Below are positions 1 through 12,571 of a DNA stretch of 64,000 nucleotides, piece by piece (within the stretch, counting starts at the first letter, position 1; each line of letters begins with the position of its first letter). The stretch is from Vespa crabro. Its lineage: Eukaryota; Arthropoda; Insecta; Hymenoptera; Vespidae. The notes beneath the pieces were generated by a model. The model was not told the DNA's origin. It searched no databases and was given only the letters and a program-made list of their open reading frames with translations. Location of the stretch: NCBI RefSeq assembly GCF_910589235.1, contig NC_060956.1, forward strand, positions 3,580,400-3,644,399. Reading direction: 5' to 3'. Made by a program: the position numbers and the translations under genes.

Positions 1-420
1 ATATTGTTTCGATACCGTACATACTTTTATGCTCGTGTCTCTGTACAAAAATGACTAAAAAAAAATTCAAAGCAAGAGAAAACATGAAGAAAAAAAAAAA
101 AGAAGAGAAAAGAAAAGAAAAATAAAAGAAACCGAACGTTTGCATGTATAGTTCCGTGATACAAAAATATAAATGAGAAGGAAAAGAAATATATATGTCA
201 AATATAAATAGATTCTCTTTATCTGTGCAGGTGGGTAGCGTAGAATAGGAATGCTCTTTTTTGAAAAACGTCGCTTAAACTTAAAGAAAAGAAAAGAAAA
301 AAAAATAATAATAATAATAAAAGAAAAGTAAAAATTAACGTTTATTGTATCATATACATATATAAAAACAATGCTGCATATATATATATATATAATAATA
401 TATAATTTATATATATATAT

Positions 421-474
<54 letters not shown>

Positions 475-771
475 GCGCGTATCTTAACGCGGTACCATTA
501 TCAGTTTATAAGCTGGATATTTTTTATGGGAATAAAGGGAGTAAAACAATAATCAAGAATAATTGTATATCGCGAAACCATTACGTAACAAAATACAAGA
601 GATCGTTTTTTTTTGTTTTTATACCGAAATATCTTGCATTTTTTCAAATGATTTTTAAGAATGTTCCAAGGACATTTCAAAGTCGTCGATAGAAACGAAA
701 CGAAATAATACGAAGGATTCATCTTCATAGATCAAAGTAAAAAGATAAAACGATCGCATCTTTTACTCGGT
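1..771. other. AT-rich gene-free stretch with simple repeats
   Basis: No supported gene. It holds purine-rich runs (about 80-310) and an AT/TA microsatellite at about 366-470. It lies directly downstream of the minus-strand Tctex1 gene and probably includes its 3' UTR. Open frames here are low-complexity and have no recognisable protein family. Confidence 0.6.
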
Positions 772-1775
772 TTATTCGTAATAAGTGGCAATTACCAAAC
801 CGAGAGCAATAAATTCGGTAGTTTCTAAAACGTACGTAGAATAATTGTCTCTTTCTAAATCCCACAAACACGCCATATTGATTTCCACATGTTGTCCGAG
901 TTTTTGTATTATCGTCATGACCACTGAATATTTATAACTAAAATAGAAAAATCGTACGAGCAAATTCATGAAAATCATATAAATGCAATATGATTATTTA
1001 TGATAACTCTGGGGAAAGTTTGAAAATATAATTTGACGATAATACCGGTCGTAGGATTTTTTAAATATTTTATCGCGCACTTTCGCTGACATATCCTTAC
1101 AAATCTGAAGACATAGGATAGGATTATATCTCATATCTTGCAAGGAGGAAGACATTACGTCCTTCAATATTTTATCGACCACTTCTATTTTTAATGGAAC
1201 GAAAGATTCTAATCGGTATGTATTTTGATATTTTGGTATCTAAAAAATTGAAATGAGGATTATACATTTCATTGATTAAAGTCGAATTCACGTTTGGATA
1301 GAATCCATTAGTAAAGTAAACGAATTATTTCAAAATATATATTCGTACCTTTAAACCCCCTTTCAATGTTTTAAATATGACGCTAGTTCTTAGAAAGCCA
1401 TGGGATAATAATCGCGTCATAGAGGTTTTATTTCGACGTACAACTAAAGAATTTCATCGGGATATAACCAAACATTTTCTTAAATGTTATTACAAAATGA
1501 ATATTAACGATAAAATATATATTTTACTAACCACCAGACATAATTATAACATTTATGTATATAAATATCCACTATATAAATTAATGAAAGATATAAAAAT
1601 ATATTCATGTAAAAAGAAATAATATATGACAAATACATAAAAAGAATATATAATTGAACGAGTTCTACGACATAATCTTTATGAAGCATTTTGAATTTGG
1701 CGCGTATCAATGACTTCGATAATATAAATATAAAAGTAACGTAACTCGTATACCTTGTGCTTGTTCTATTATCAT
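772..1775 (-). CDS. Tctex1-domain dynein light chain-like protein (DYNLT5/TCTEX1D type)
   Basis: Four coding exons on the minus strand: 1754-1775, 1349-1443, 1046-1239 and 772-937 (477 nt, 158 aa). All junctions have GT/AG and the phases close. The start ATG (1775) is preceded in frame by a TGA. The N-terminal 40 residues are basic. From about residue 43 the Tctex1 fold is clear: an NTYRLES opening, a helical middle with a cysteine in LCLQICKDM, then YDRYKYSVV and the closing LWDLERDNYSTY and ATYYE, the usual end of the family. Tctex1 proteins are dimeric light chains of dynein motors; the longer-tailed branch is linked to cilia and axonemes. The first coding exon is only 22 nt, so automated annotation may miss it. 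The family call is firm; the exact paralogue is not. Confidence 0.85.
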
Positions 1776-2194
1776 TAAGGATAAAATGAAATCAAATCAA
1801 ATTTCGTAGTAATTTTTCAAGTAGGGGGAAATATTTTCGACGACAATTCTATTCTATTATATGATAATTTAAATCGTTGAATTAAAACGAATATTTGATT
1901 TAAATAATTAATGAATATTACTGCATCTATTATTGGATAAGATATTGCATGATTATAATTTGAATTTATAAATTTATAAAATTTTAAACTCATCGCTGAT
2001 TGAAGGATGTTCTAGTAATAAAATAAACACAACCAATGAACATTAACCTGACTCGTAAGTAAAATGGAGGTACAAATGAAAGACGAGTGTAACAGTTGGC
2101 AGCACAGTATTCTTTTTCGAACGTTTCGCTGTACAGGCGTTGTAATCGTGGCTCGCTGCCACTTTAACCCGGTACACCAAAAGAGGTTTCTAAG
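1776..2194. promoter_or_regulatory. Probable bidirectional promoter, Tctex1 gene / eIF3b
   Basis: The 419 bp between the divergent start codons hold no coding signal. The part next to eIF3b (about 2090-2194) is clearly richer in G+C than the rest and reads like a housekeeping 5' UTR/start region. No TATA box is evident close to the eIF3b start. Confidence 0.5.
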
Positions 2195-5100
2195 ATGGCG
2201 AAGAAAACGTTAGTTGATAAAACGCCTCAAAATGAAGATGCTGTCAAAAATAACGATGATATTTTGAATGACGATGAAGAACCAAACTTCAGTGATCCAG
2301 AGGGTTTTGTTGATGATATTACCGACGAAGGTAGGCACGTTTTATTTGAAATGACATTCAACAATTGTTACCCTAAGTCGAAAGAAGGCATGGTCGCGTA
2401 CAATTTAGAAATGTGGCACATGCGACATAACCTCCAAAAATCAAACTCCGATTTGTCTATATATAAATAAAGAGAGAGAGAAAAAAAAAGTGAATTTACA
2501 CAACTTTTCTTTATGTAATAATTGCATGCTTTTAAAACATTTTACATTATTTCTAATCTTTCTATGTTTACATTTTTATATCAGAATTACTTGGTGACAT
2601 TTTAAAACAAAAACCCTCGGAGACGGATGGAGTTGAATCTGTTGTCGTCATCGACGGTGTACCTCAGGTGGAGCCAGAAAGATTAGAAAAATTGCAATCG
2701 TTCATCAGTAAGGTCCTTGGAAAGTTTGGTACAATAGTTAATCAATATTATCCCAAAAATGAAAATGGATATACCAAAGGGTTAGTTATATTGTATCTCT
2801 CTATGGATTAAGATCCATTATAAGAATAATAATTTTAACTTTTCATCTTTTTTACTACTATAAAATAGGTATATCTTCTTGGAATACAGTAGTCCAATGA
2901 ATGCACTGGCAGCTGCCAAGTCTGCAAATAATCATAAGATTGATAAGCAACATACTTTGAAAGTAAATCTGTTTACCGACTTCAAAAAATACGAAGAAAT
3001 TCCTACTGATTGGGAACCGCCGAAACCTCAACCATTCAAAGCAGCTAGCGATTTGCATTATTATTTATTAGAACCAGATGCATATGATCAGTTTTGTGTA
3101 CTGTATGGAAATGGTCCAGCTGTATCTGTTCAAATTTGGCAAAACTCTGCTCCTGAACCTACATTGTTGGAAGATCGTCCTGTAAGTTTAATTACAAATA
3201 ATATCTAATGATTAAGAAATTATCAACAATGAAATTTACAAATATATTTTACTAACAGCGTTGGACAGAAACATATGTTAAATGGTCACCTTTGGGTACA
3301 TACTTGGCAACCTTTCATAAATTAGGTGTTGCACTATGGGGTGGCCCTCAATTTGTTCAACAAGTGAAATTCAGTCAAAGAGGCGTTGAATGTATTGATT
3401 TTTCACCTTGTGAACGTTATCTTGTAACATATACACCACGAACTGACCTAGGTTCAGATCAAAAACGTTTGGCTGTTTGGGATATTCTATCTGGTCAAGA
3501 GAAGCGTTCTTTCTATCCAGAAGGATCTTCAGTGTGGCCTATATTCCGTTGGTCCCACGATGATCAGTATTTAGCTTGGATGGGTATAGATGTTTTAAGT
3601 GTTTATGAAACACCAGTAAGTTTTTCCCATATAATATGTGTATATGTCTGTACACATATATAAGTTCATATAGGAATAGTTATAAAATTAAAATGAACAA
3701 ATTTATATTTATTTTATAGTCATTCAGACTACTGGATAAGAAAAGTATTAAAATACCCGGTATTAGAGACTTCAGTTGGTCTCCTACAGATAATGTTCTA
3801 GCTTATTGGGTGCCAGAAGATAAAGATGTTCCTGCAAGAGTCACTCTGCTGGAAATTCCAAAGTAAATAATTTCGTATTTATTTATTTTTTTTTTTTTTT
3901 TTTTTCAAAAGCACAATTTTTTTCTTGTATACAAACTAATAATTGATATATCGTTATAGTCGCAACGAGATACGAAATAAGAACTTGTTCAATGTTGCTG
4001 ATTGTAAGATATATTGGCAGAAATCTGGAGATTACTTGTGTGTAAAAGTAGATCGTTTCGCTAAACGTAAAGAAAAAACAGAACAAAAATACACAGTAAG
4101 ATCAATAAAATATTTGAAAATGTGTACATACATTTAAATGAATTATTAAAAAACGAATAATTTTTTAATATAATATTTTTGATTATAGGGAATGTCATAT
4201 AATTTTGAAATCTTTCATATGAGAGAGAAACAGATCCCTGTTGACAGTGTAGAAATAAAAGAACCAATCCATGCTTTCGCGTGGGAACCAATTGGCAACA
4301 AATTTGCTATAATTCATGGAGAAATTCCAAGTGTAAATGTAAGCTTCTATGAAGTCAGATGTGGTCATCAACCTGCTCTTCTTAGTAAGTTTGTAAATTT
4401 ATTTATTAAATCTTATTTTCTTCTTCTATTTGGAAAAAATTATTTTTAAACCATAAATTCACTTAACAGAAAAATTGGAAAAAAAGGCATGTAACCATTT
4501 ATTCTGGTCACCATCTGGTCAATTTGTTGTATTGGCTGGTCTAACAACAATGGCTGGTGCTCTTGAATTTATTGACACTAATGATTTTACTATTATGAAT
4601 TCAACTGATCATTATCAAACTTCAGACGTCGAATGGGATCCAACTGGAAGGTTTGTTAAATTTTATTTTCTTTTTTTTTTTCCCTCTTCTAATATCATAT
4701 TTTATAATTAATATTTTCCTGCCTTTTAGATATGTTGTAACAGCTGTCTCTAGCTGGAAAACTACTGTTGATAATGGTTATTGGATATGGACATTCCAAG
4801 GTCGTATTTTAAAAAGAGTTAACTTAAATGCATTCAATCAATTATTATGGCGTCCTAGACCACCGACTCTTCTTACCGCTGAACAAATTAAAGAAATTAA
4901 AAAGAATTTGAAGAAGTATTCCGCTCAATTTGAAAGCAAAGATCGTATGAGATTAACACGTGCTTCCAAAGTATGTGAACTTTTAAAGTGTATTAATTAT
5001 ACCAAATATATGTGTATTTGTATGTATCATTATTTTAATAACTATATTTTATCATATAGGAACTTATTGAGAAACGATGTGCAGCAATGAAAGCCTTTGA

Positions 5101-5356
5101 AGAATATCGCACAAAGAGAATAGACGAGTATAATAATCAAAAGAAACGTCGCCTTGAATTACGTAACAGTGAGTAGAATTATCACAAATGTTATGGTTAA
5201 AAATTAATAACTCTTAAATCTAGCATTATAATATACTCTTTCGTATATTTTTCAGATATCGATACAGATGAATTAGATTCTGATTCTAAGAACGTAGAAG
5301 AAGAAGTTGTAGAATTTTTCGTAAAAGAAGAAACGTTCATCATTGATGATAAATAA
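2195..5356 (+). CDS. eIF3b: Eukaryotic translation initiation factor 3 subunit B
   Basis: Eleven exons: 2195-2330, 2585-2780, 2869-3181, 3259-3615, 3720-3862, 3960-4095, 4189-4384, 4470-4650, 4730-4970, 5060-5168 and 5256-5356. They total 2109 nt, or 702 aa, the usual length for animal eIF3b. An acidic N-terminus (about residues 1-60) precedes an RRM (VVVIDGVPQV ... GYIFLEYSS, about 65-160). A WD/beta-propeller domain follows with repeated W-S-P motifs (VKWSPLG, FSWSPTD, LFWSPSG). The end is a basic helical tail (ELIEKRCAAMKAFEEYR) and an acidic finish. eIF3b is a core scaffold of eIF3 on the 40S subunit, binding eIF3a, g, i and j in the cytoplasm. AATAAA signals follow the stop within 20 bp. 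Every intron is short, about 75-255 bp. Confidence 0.97.
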
Positions 5357-6124
5357 ATAATAATAAAGCCATCAAATTTTTCTTCTGCTTGCTGGTCTTG
5401 GAAATCTCTGAAGCAAAGTCAGTTGAATCAACTAATTGTGCAGTGTCACCGTGGTTACTATAATAGAGTCATATTGATTGTGACTCTATAATTAAAAATG
5501 ACTGTCCTATACGGTTATGGACAATTCCTATCATATTCTTTCTGTATTGTAATTGGAATGAATTCTGTAATTCCAATAATCCGCATAAAACGTCGGAACC
5601 ATAGTAACATAAAATATTACCACATCCCATACAGAATAGCATGTAGACAAGGAAATAATTATTCTATCAATTTGTACACATCAGAGAATTTTTTTTATTT
5701 ATTTAACCTATGCCCATGGTAATTAATTTATCATTTGTAAAAGTAAAATATTTCTTATTAAAAAAAAATCAACAATTTTTACATGACATATGTAACAAAT
5801 GAATTAGAGAAGATATAATACTTACATTATAACATAATTTATTTGTGTCTGATAGGTTTGTCTGTATTAATGAAATATGTACCGTAATATACACTATGTA
5901 CTCTATGTGTTACAGAATTTTTTTTTTATTTACAGTCTTATGATACGTGTGCTTACGTGAATATTTGAACCAAGCTATATAGATAATAATCCTTATTAAC
6001 TTAAGCTATCGTTCATCAATAATACTTCATTTGTATATATTAATATAATGTAAAGTTTATAATAATTAAATAAGTTTTGAGGTATCGGTTATTGAATGAA
6101 ACCATCGAAGACGTTGGTATTGTA
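5357..6124. other. eIF3b 3' UTR and convergent intergenic space
   Basis: AT-rich sequence between the convergent eIF3b and PGS1 genes. Poly(A)-like signals lie just after the eIF3b stop, and the stretch before 6125 is presumably PGS1 3' UTR. No supported gene. Confidence 0.6.
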
Positions 6125-8460
6125 CTAAAAAAAATATCGAAATAACACAATTGTTGTACGTATCCAAGCTGGGGGTATTCGGTCTTCTTGAGAAAATGTT
6201 CTTTTTGTAACTAGTTTAGCGTACATAAACAAACGTTCCTGTTCTTCTTGCAAAGCCATTTGTAATTTTTCATTTTTAGTCACGATTGCAATTTGTGTTT
6301 CCAAATCTCTATTCACTGATCTATAACCTAATATATTACGGGTCATAAAATATTATTACCTATTGTATTTTTCTTTAATTTTATTATGACATACCAAAAT
6401 TAGGTGATCCAACAAGAGTCAAACAAGGTCTTTGTTGACCTGGTAAATAGTACCAAAGTCCTTTAGCATGATATGTCCATCCTGGTTTAATAAATTCCCA
6501 TAATGTTACTCTTTCTTGTTGACCTAATCTTTCACAAGTTTTATAAAATGATTCTTCTATCTTTGTGTATGCTGCTGGAATACTACTTGCTATACCTTTT
6601 GCACCTACGGGTTAAGATTATTATCATACTAAATCTATATTATTATTCGAATGAAAAAATTTTGTATATTAATTTAGCGTGCATACTAAAAAACATACTA
6701 AAAAATCCATTAGCAGTAGGATGTGCTGTTAGAAGATCACATGTAGCTTGACAATGTTTAAGTACTGCACTGATATAATCTGAAGTTAAATTAAAATATC
6801 CAGTTGCTAATTTAAGTCTCGCTCCCAATGAAGCTGATTGCAACAACTTCAATGTTACTTCACTATCGTGTAATATATTAAGTTGGCCCATTTGCACTAA
6901 TGGAAATATCCAAGTATCTGCATCTAAAGCTTCTTCTAACAAATAAAATAACTATTAATTTGTATATAGGACTATCAAATTCTTAAATATAAAAACTAAT
7001 TACTTTGTTTGTTAAGCTCAATACGTTTTTGTATTTCATTTTGAAAAAGCGTTTTTATTCTGTGTGCAGCTTCCTCAGAAAATTCTTGCTTTGGTCCTTC
7101 GCATGGATGAGAACTTAATGTAGAGTTCAACTTTGTACTACCGTCTGATTGTAAAACAAAACTAAATTCTCCCACTCTTTTGACTAGATCATCATAGAAA
7201 TCACAGAGTTCCTTAGCATCCTCTATTATAAAATATCGGTCCTGCCGATTCGTGAAATAATCGTTACTTAAATTTGCACTATAAAAATATAAAATCCATT
7301 AATATTATCTTACTATAAAATGATTACTTATGCACATACGTACATACCCACTAATTATCAAAGTATCATCTATCATATACAATTTCATATGTTGTAAACC
7401 TATAACTTCATTAAAACGATCAGGCATAATAACCTTAAGAAGTCCACGAAGTTTAGGTGTATGATAGAGAAAAACTTCAGAGCAATGAGCATATTTTCCT
7501 TTGAGTAATGGTTCTAACATTTTACGTGAATTTTGTACACCTCTAGAACCTCTCATGTAATCTAATAGAAATCTAGCTTTAATATTTCCATTACTTGAAA
7601 GAATAGCATGCTCTATTGTTTGTACCTATAAACAAATATAAATTTTATACTTGGTTTATAAGATTAAATAATATAAGTAGTAAATGATTCTGTTGTTTAC
7701 CAATTCAGATTCTAATTTTCCAGTTCCCAAATATAAGGACGCAAATGTGATTCTCCTTTTAGCAAATTTACACATTTCCAATAGTGTACCATAAAAATGA
7801 ACAGGTTCATGAATTATTGTAATCTGTAATATAACACCAATGTAAAAGATAAAATTAATCAATCCAAATATATATATATATATATATTATCATTAATTTT
7901 ACCTTTGAACCATTTATAGGAAATCCTGGTGCAACTTTGTGTAACCAGCATAGATTGTCCATCTTGGGATGTAACATTTCTACTTCTAAAAGTTTATCTT
8001 CCTGTAAAATTGTAATTTGTGCTCTGTTTCTTGCGATAAATAAATTTATTCTATACGGTTTTAAATATGTTTGAAGATTTACTAGTTTCAATCCATTACA
8101 CCTAAAATTTTATTACAAATATATTAATTAAAAAAGAAAAAAAAAAAGAAAGAACATATTTTGGAGGGAATTGTAATTATATACACTTCATGTATATGAT
8201 CATTACTTATATAATACTTAATTGTATATATAGAAACATTAAATAGCAATGAAAAAAGTTTAATGTATTATAATAAAAAAAAAAAGATCATAAAAGATAT
8301 TAGATTAAATATACAATTAGATTGTATAAAATGTCAAAAAAAGATTTGAGGTTAACGGGATATATTATTTCTGTTTACATTAGAGAAATTATATTGTAAT
8401 CGTTATATAGAATTACCGTTTCAAAATTCGCTTCCAAAACTGCGAGTTGGAAATGTGCAT
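6125..8460 (-). CDS. PGS1: CDP-diacylglycerol-glycerol-3-phosphate 3-phosphatidyltransferase, mitochondrial
   Basis: Eight exons on the minus strand: 8417-8460, 7903-8101, 7701-7823, 7348-7625, 7004-7278, 6699-6935, 6395-6604 and 6125-6327 (1569 nt, 522 aa; the human enzyme is slightly longer). PGS1 makes phosphatidylglycerophosphate, the committed step to phosphatidylglycerol and cardiolipin in mitochondria. It is a phospholipase D-superfamily protein with two HKD motifs: HMKLYMIDD with H201, K203 and D208, and YHAKGLWYY at H431/K433. The aspartate is absent from the second motif, as in animal PGS1 generally. SLYLGTGKLE, EALDADTWIFPL and VGSPNFGYRSVNRDLE are further signatures. The 44-nt first exon encodes a short basic N-terminus (ISNSQFWKRILKR) fit for mitochondrial import. 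An in-frame stop lies upstream of this ATG, supporting the start. Confidence 0.94.
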
Positions 8461-10803
8461 GAGTAAAATTTATAATATTTCTACAAATGAAATCCTTGGT
8501 TTAATTTGTAAAGCAGTGCTATGTCAAAGGAGCTTGTAGGACACATCCAATATATACGTAGAACTTCAAAAATTATATTAGTCACGAAAGTGTCGTCAGA
8601 AATATAAAATTATACGATTTCGCAAAAACCGTACTGTATATAATTTTTTTAATATAAATAAAATCAAAAAGACTATAACACATTAAAATTTTCTATTTAT
8701 ACTTATGCAGTATTAAAAAACATTACACTTAATAATATTTATTCAATCATACAATTTTTAATTCTATGTACAATGTGATAACAATTTTTATATGAAATTA
8801 AATATGAAGAAAGATAGAAAAGTCAGACTTCGATAATATTTAAAAAATCAATATTTTGAATATTAAAAATACTGAAAATTTTATTCGTATACAAAAAGTC
8901 ATATTCAAAGCTACAAACATATATATATTGATTGAGAGAAAACAGGACCTCGAGCCGAAATCGACGATAATTGAAATATTACTTAACGATAAATTGCTAA
9001 ATTTTTATAATTTACAATGAATATATATATATATATACAATAAAAATTGAAAGAAAGAGAATATCAAATTATATAATATATTAATGATAAGAATGAAAAA
9101 CAATTTTCAATATAAACAAAAAAGCAGTGTCTACGAAATAATTCGTCTATGATTTATATATCTATTGTATAGTTTATCAACGATTCATAACGTGACTACG
9201 AAATAGTTCATCAATGATACATTATGTGTCTACAAAATGGTTAATCAATGATTTATCGATTTATCGATTTATCGATATCATATTAATATTGCATTTCGAT
9301 AAAATTGTTAACTACACTAAAATAATTTTCATTGGTGCACGTTGATTGTAATTATAATTTACTAATTTTTATCATTTAAGAGAATAAACGTTTTCAATTT
9401 AATTTTAATATAAATTAAACAATATTTATTTTGCTTAAGACAATAAAATTAGAGAATTAAGAGTTGTTTAAATTAAAAACCTTCGAAAACGAAAGTAGTT
9501 CTGAAAAATATTATGAACCAAGATGGCGCCACTATCAATTATCGTAAATTGGCGTTCCCTTTTTTATGTTTATTGTATAAAGTGGCTTATAAGTTGAACG
9601 TATATAAAATATTTTCGACTATCGTGTACGTGATTGAAAAATAATTTTTGGAAGTAAGTGGAGTATCTAATTGTATTATTGTTAAATACTCTCTTTAATC
9701 TTCCTTTAACATTAGTTAACCATATTTATTGTTTATGAAACATGATAGGGAGATGATTAATCAAAAATATAAATATTCTCTACTTTATTATATCTTAACT
9801 CGTTAATTCGATAATTATTGAGATTTATCATAATAAATAAATTTATGTTATTCATTCGTATGATTCGATGTATGTTAATATTTGCGAATAGATTGGCCTA
9901 GAATAAATAAATAAATACATTCGAGAACTTCGTATCAAATATATTAATGTAAATGAAATTTCAATGAATATTTAATTAAATAGTTTGTTATTATTGAGAT
10001 TTTGTAACGTTCAGAAGAAAAATATTTAATAATTACTTATAATTATGTGTCATAGTGTGGAAGTTTGAAAAAATTAGCGGTAATGTATCTTCTAAAAATA
10101 ACTGATTACTCATGCTTGTTATTACACAAGTGTAATAAACACACATATTCATGTGTTTTTATGTCGGTGTATGAAATTTTGGGCGTTGACACTTGTTAAT
10201 AATATTTTATTATCTTCTTTATTGTAATCTCGATTTTAAAAAAAGGACAATTTTTACGTATCCGTCTTTTTCGAATATATGTTACGAATTTTATTCAAGA
10301 AGGATTATTATATTATTAAAGAAATTATAAAACAATTGAAATTAATAATGTGCAATTCTTTTCCTTTCTACTTGCTGTTCATAATAAGTTGCGTAATTTT
10401 TATAAACTTCGATTTATACGAATTTTTGTAGTAACTATTATTATAAAAATTTAAATTTAATTTAATGTCTGTACAATGTTATCATATCTAATTCTAGAAT
10501 TATGTAACTGAAGATATCAAAAACAATATAAAACGACAGATGTTCAATGCCTATGACATTTAGCTTTTTTTTTATATTAATTAAATCAAAATAGAATGTA
10601 TGTAAGATATAATTGAATTAAAATATAAATATTCTATTTTTTTTCTCTAAATAGATCTAAAATTATTTCTTTTTTCAATGAAAATAAATTTTCATGCATT
10701 ACTGACATTGTCTTAATATTTCCTTTTTTATATATATAATTAATATATATACATACGTATGACGTATAGTAATATAAATCATATATAGTTAATCTAGTGC
10801 AAA
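8461..10803. other. Intergenic region with divergent promoters of PGS1 and the LITAF gene
   Basis: No coding exon found. The region is very AT-rich. A tandem of ATTTATCG ending in a TATCGATA (DRE-like) site lies at 9251-9277. TATAAA at 9576-9581 is followed by a GAA|GTAAGT donor at 9653/9654. That suggests a non-coding first exon of the LITAF gene around 9600-9653, spliced to an exon carrying the ATG at 10804. This exon is an inference. Confidence 0.45.
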
Positions 10804-11349
10804 ATGAACAAAAATACTCCACCACCACCGTATGAACCTCCACCATATGCACCTCCATCTTATAGCCAAACTGTAGGAGGTGTTCCACCTGCTAGTCCAT
10901 TTACATCTGCTGACATTTGTGAGTTTCAATATAATCATTCAATTTCAAATATTATATATTTTTTATAATATAAATCCATTGTAACAAATAATTTTGTCGT
11001 AATACAGATGCACAAGGACCAACTATTGTAACTACTATTGTACCTATGGGACCAGGACCGACTCATACAATTTGTCCACATTGTCAAGCCGAAATCGAGT
11101 CTACAACTAAAACAGAACCTGGCATGATCGCTTATATTTCTGGAGTTGTAATAGCTTTACTTGGGTATATATATATTTAAGAAGTTATTTGATCTACAAG
11201 GTGAACAAAATAATATATATATGTGACTTAATAATTTTTCCAGTTGTTGGTTTGGTTGCTGTTTAATTCCTTGTTGCATTGATGAATGTATGGATGTACA
11301 TCATACCTGTCCAAATTGCAAAGCTTATCTCGGACGTTATCGAAGATGA
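10804..11349 (+). CDS. LITAF-domain protein (LPS-induced TNF-alpha factor / SIMPLE-like)
   Basis: Three exons, 10804-10918, 11008-11164 and 11244-11349 (378 nt, 125 aa). The N-terminus is proline/tyrosine-rich with PPPPYEPPPYAPPSY, i.e. PPxY-type motifs that in this family recruit WW-domain ubiquitin ligases. The LITAF domain runs from about residue 58 to the end. It has a first CPHC knuckle, a hydrophobic cysteine-rich insertion (ISGVVIALLGCCWFGCCLIP), then H-x-CPNC and a short basic tail. The two CxxC pairs bind one zinc, and the hydrophobic part inserts in the cytosolic leaflet of late endosome/lysosome membranes. Insects usually carry several LITAF-like genes, so the exact orthologue is left open. 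Confidence 0.93.
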
Positions 11350-12571
11350 ATTAAAAACAAAGACTTGAAATTTTTACTTGGAATTTCAATGTATAATATT
11401 ATTTATGATGTTATCTAATATGAAATTTCGTTAATTTTATCTTCTTATCTTACGTGTATATTTGTGTGTATAATCACCAGTATCTGAAAGATAAAAATGT
11501 AAATAATATTAAGCTTTTTCCAAGGTACGGCAAAATGTTTAACAATTACAGGAATGAAATGTTTTCTTTTCTATTAATTCTATTTATTACCAGTTAAAAA
11601 ATCTCACATGGAATTATATAAAAAGAAAACATTGCATATTTATATAAAAGAAAAAAAGTTAAAATCTATTTTGATGAATTTTATTGAAATATATTATTTT
11701 TTTTTTATAAACTATTTGTTTATCATTACGAGCACTTATATTTAATGCTCACTTAATAAATTACAATATAGGCTACTTTCAAATAAGGCATTTGCGAAAA
11801 CAAGCGCTCTATTTTGACAATTTAGCCTTTAATTTTTTATAATAATATTTAAAAGATTATAATACTGAATCAAATTTTAATACTAATATATTAGTATTAA
11901 AGAAACTTGTATAATAACAGATATATGTATTATAACATTATTTTTAATATACACGATGTATGAAATGAAAATTTATGTACAATTATTTTTTTTTCATAAA
12001 AAAACAAATTTAAGAAAAATTTTAAGTTTAAAGAATCTTAACATTGTCTTAAAATCTACGCTACTTGATTCTTTTTCCTTCAATAAAAATAAAGTTAGAA
12101 ATGAAATAGAAATACAATGAGGTTTACATTATAAAAACAAATATTTTTGTATACATTATAGGAATAAGGACATACTTTATTTATAATTTGCAGTACAAAG
12201 ACCCTGCAGGGGGTAACAGAGATTTTAATAATTATTATAAACATTGAAGCAGAAGATTAATGTACACAGACATGGACTGATGCCTAAAGCATTAAATATA
12301 TAGAACTCTAATAAACAAAATTTACTAAGAATGAAACTTATCTTAATACTTTTCAATGTCAACTAATAATCATACTATAATTGTATCTCTTCTTCCAGAA
12401 CCTTCTAAATGTATTTTGACATAAATTATTTTTATAACATATTTTATATAGACTATTCTATTGTCGAACATTTCCTTGTCGAACAACAAGATTTAATCGT
12501 TATTTCAACAGAGATTGACAAGTAATTATCACCTACATGCTTTCAATAATTAAATAAGCAGGATTAATATA
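11350..12571. other. Convergent 3' flanks of the LITAF gene and Jarid2
   Basis: AT-rich sequence holding the 3' UTRs of both converging genes. No open frame with protein-family features and no RNA gene were recognised. Confidence 0.55.

Noticed and set aside
1377..1622. 81-codon plus-strand frame
   Set aside because: It overlaps the third exon of the minus-strand Tctex1 gene, whose splice phases and family match are strong.
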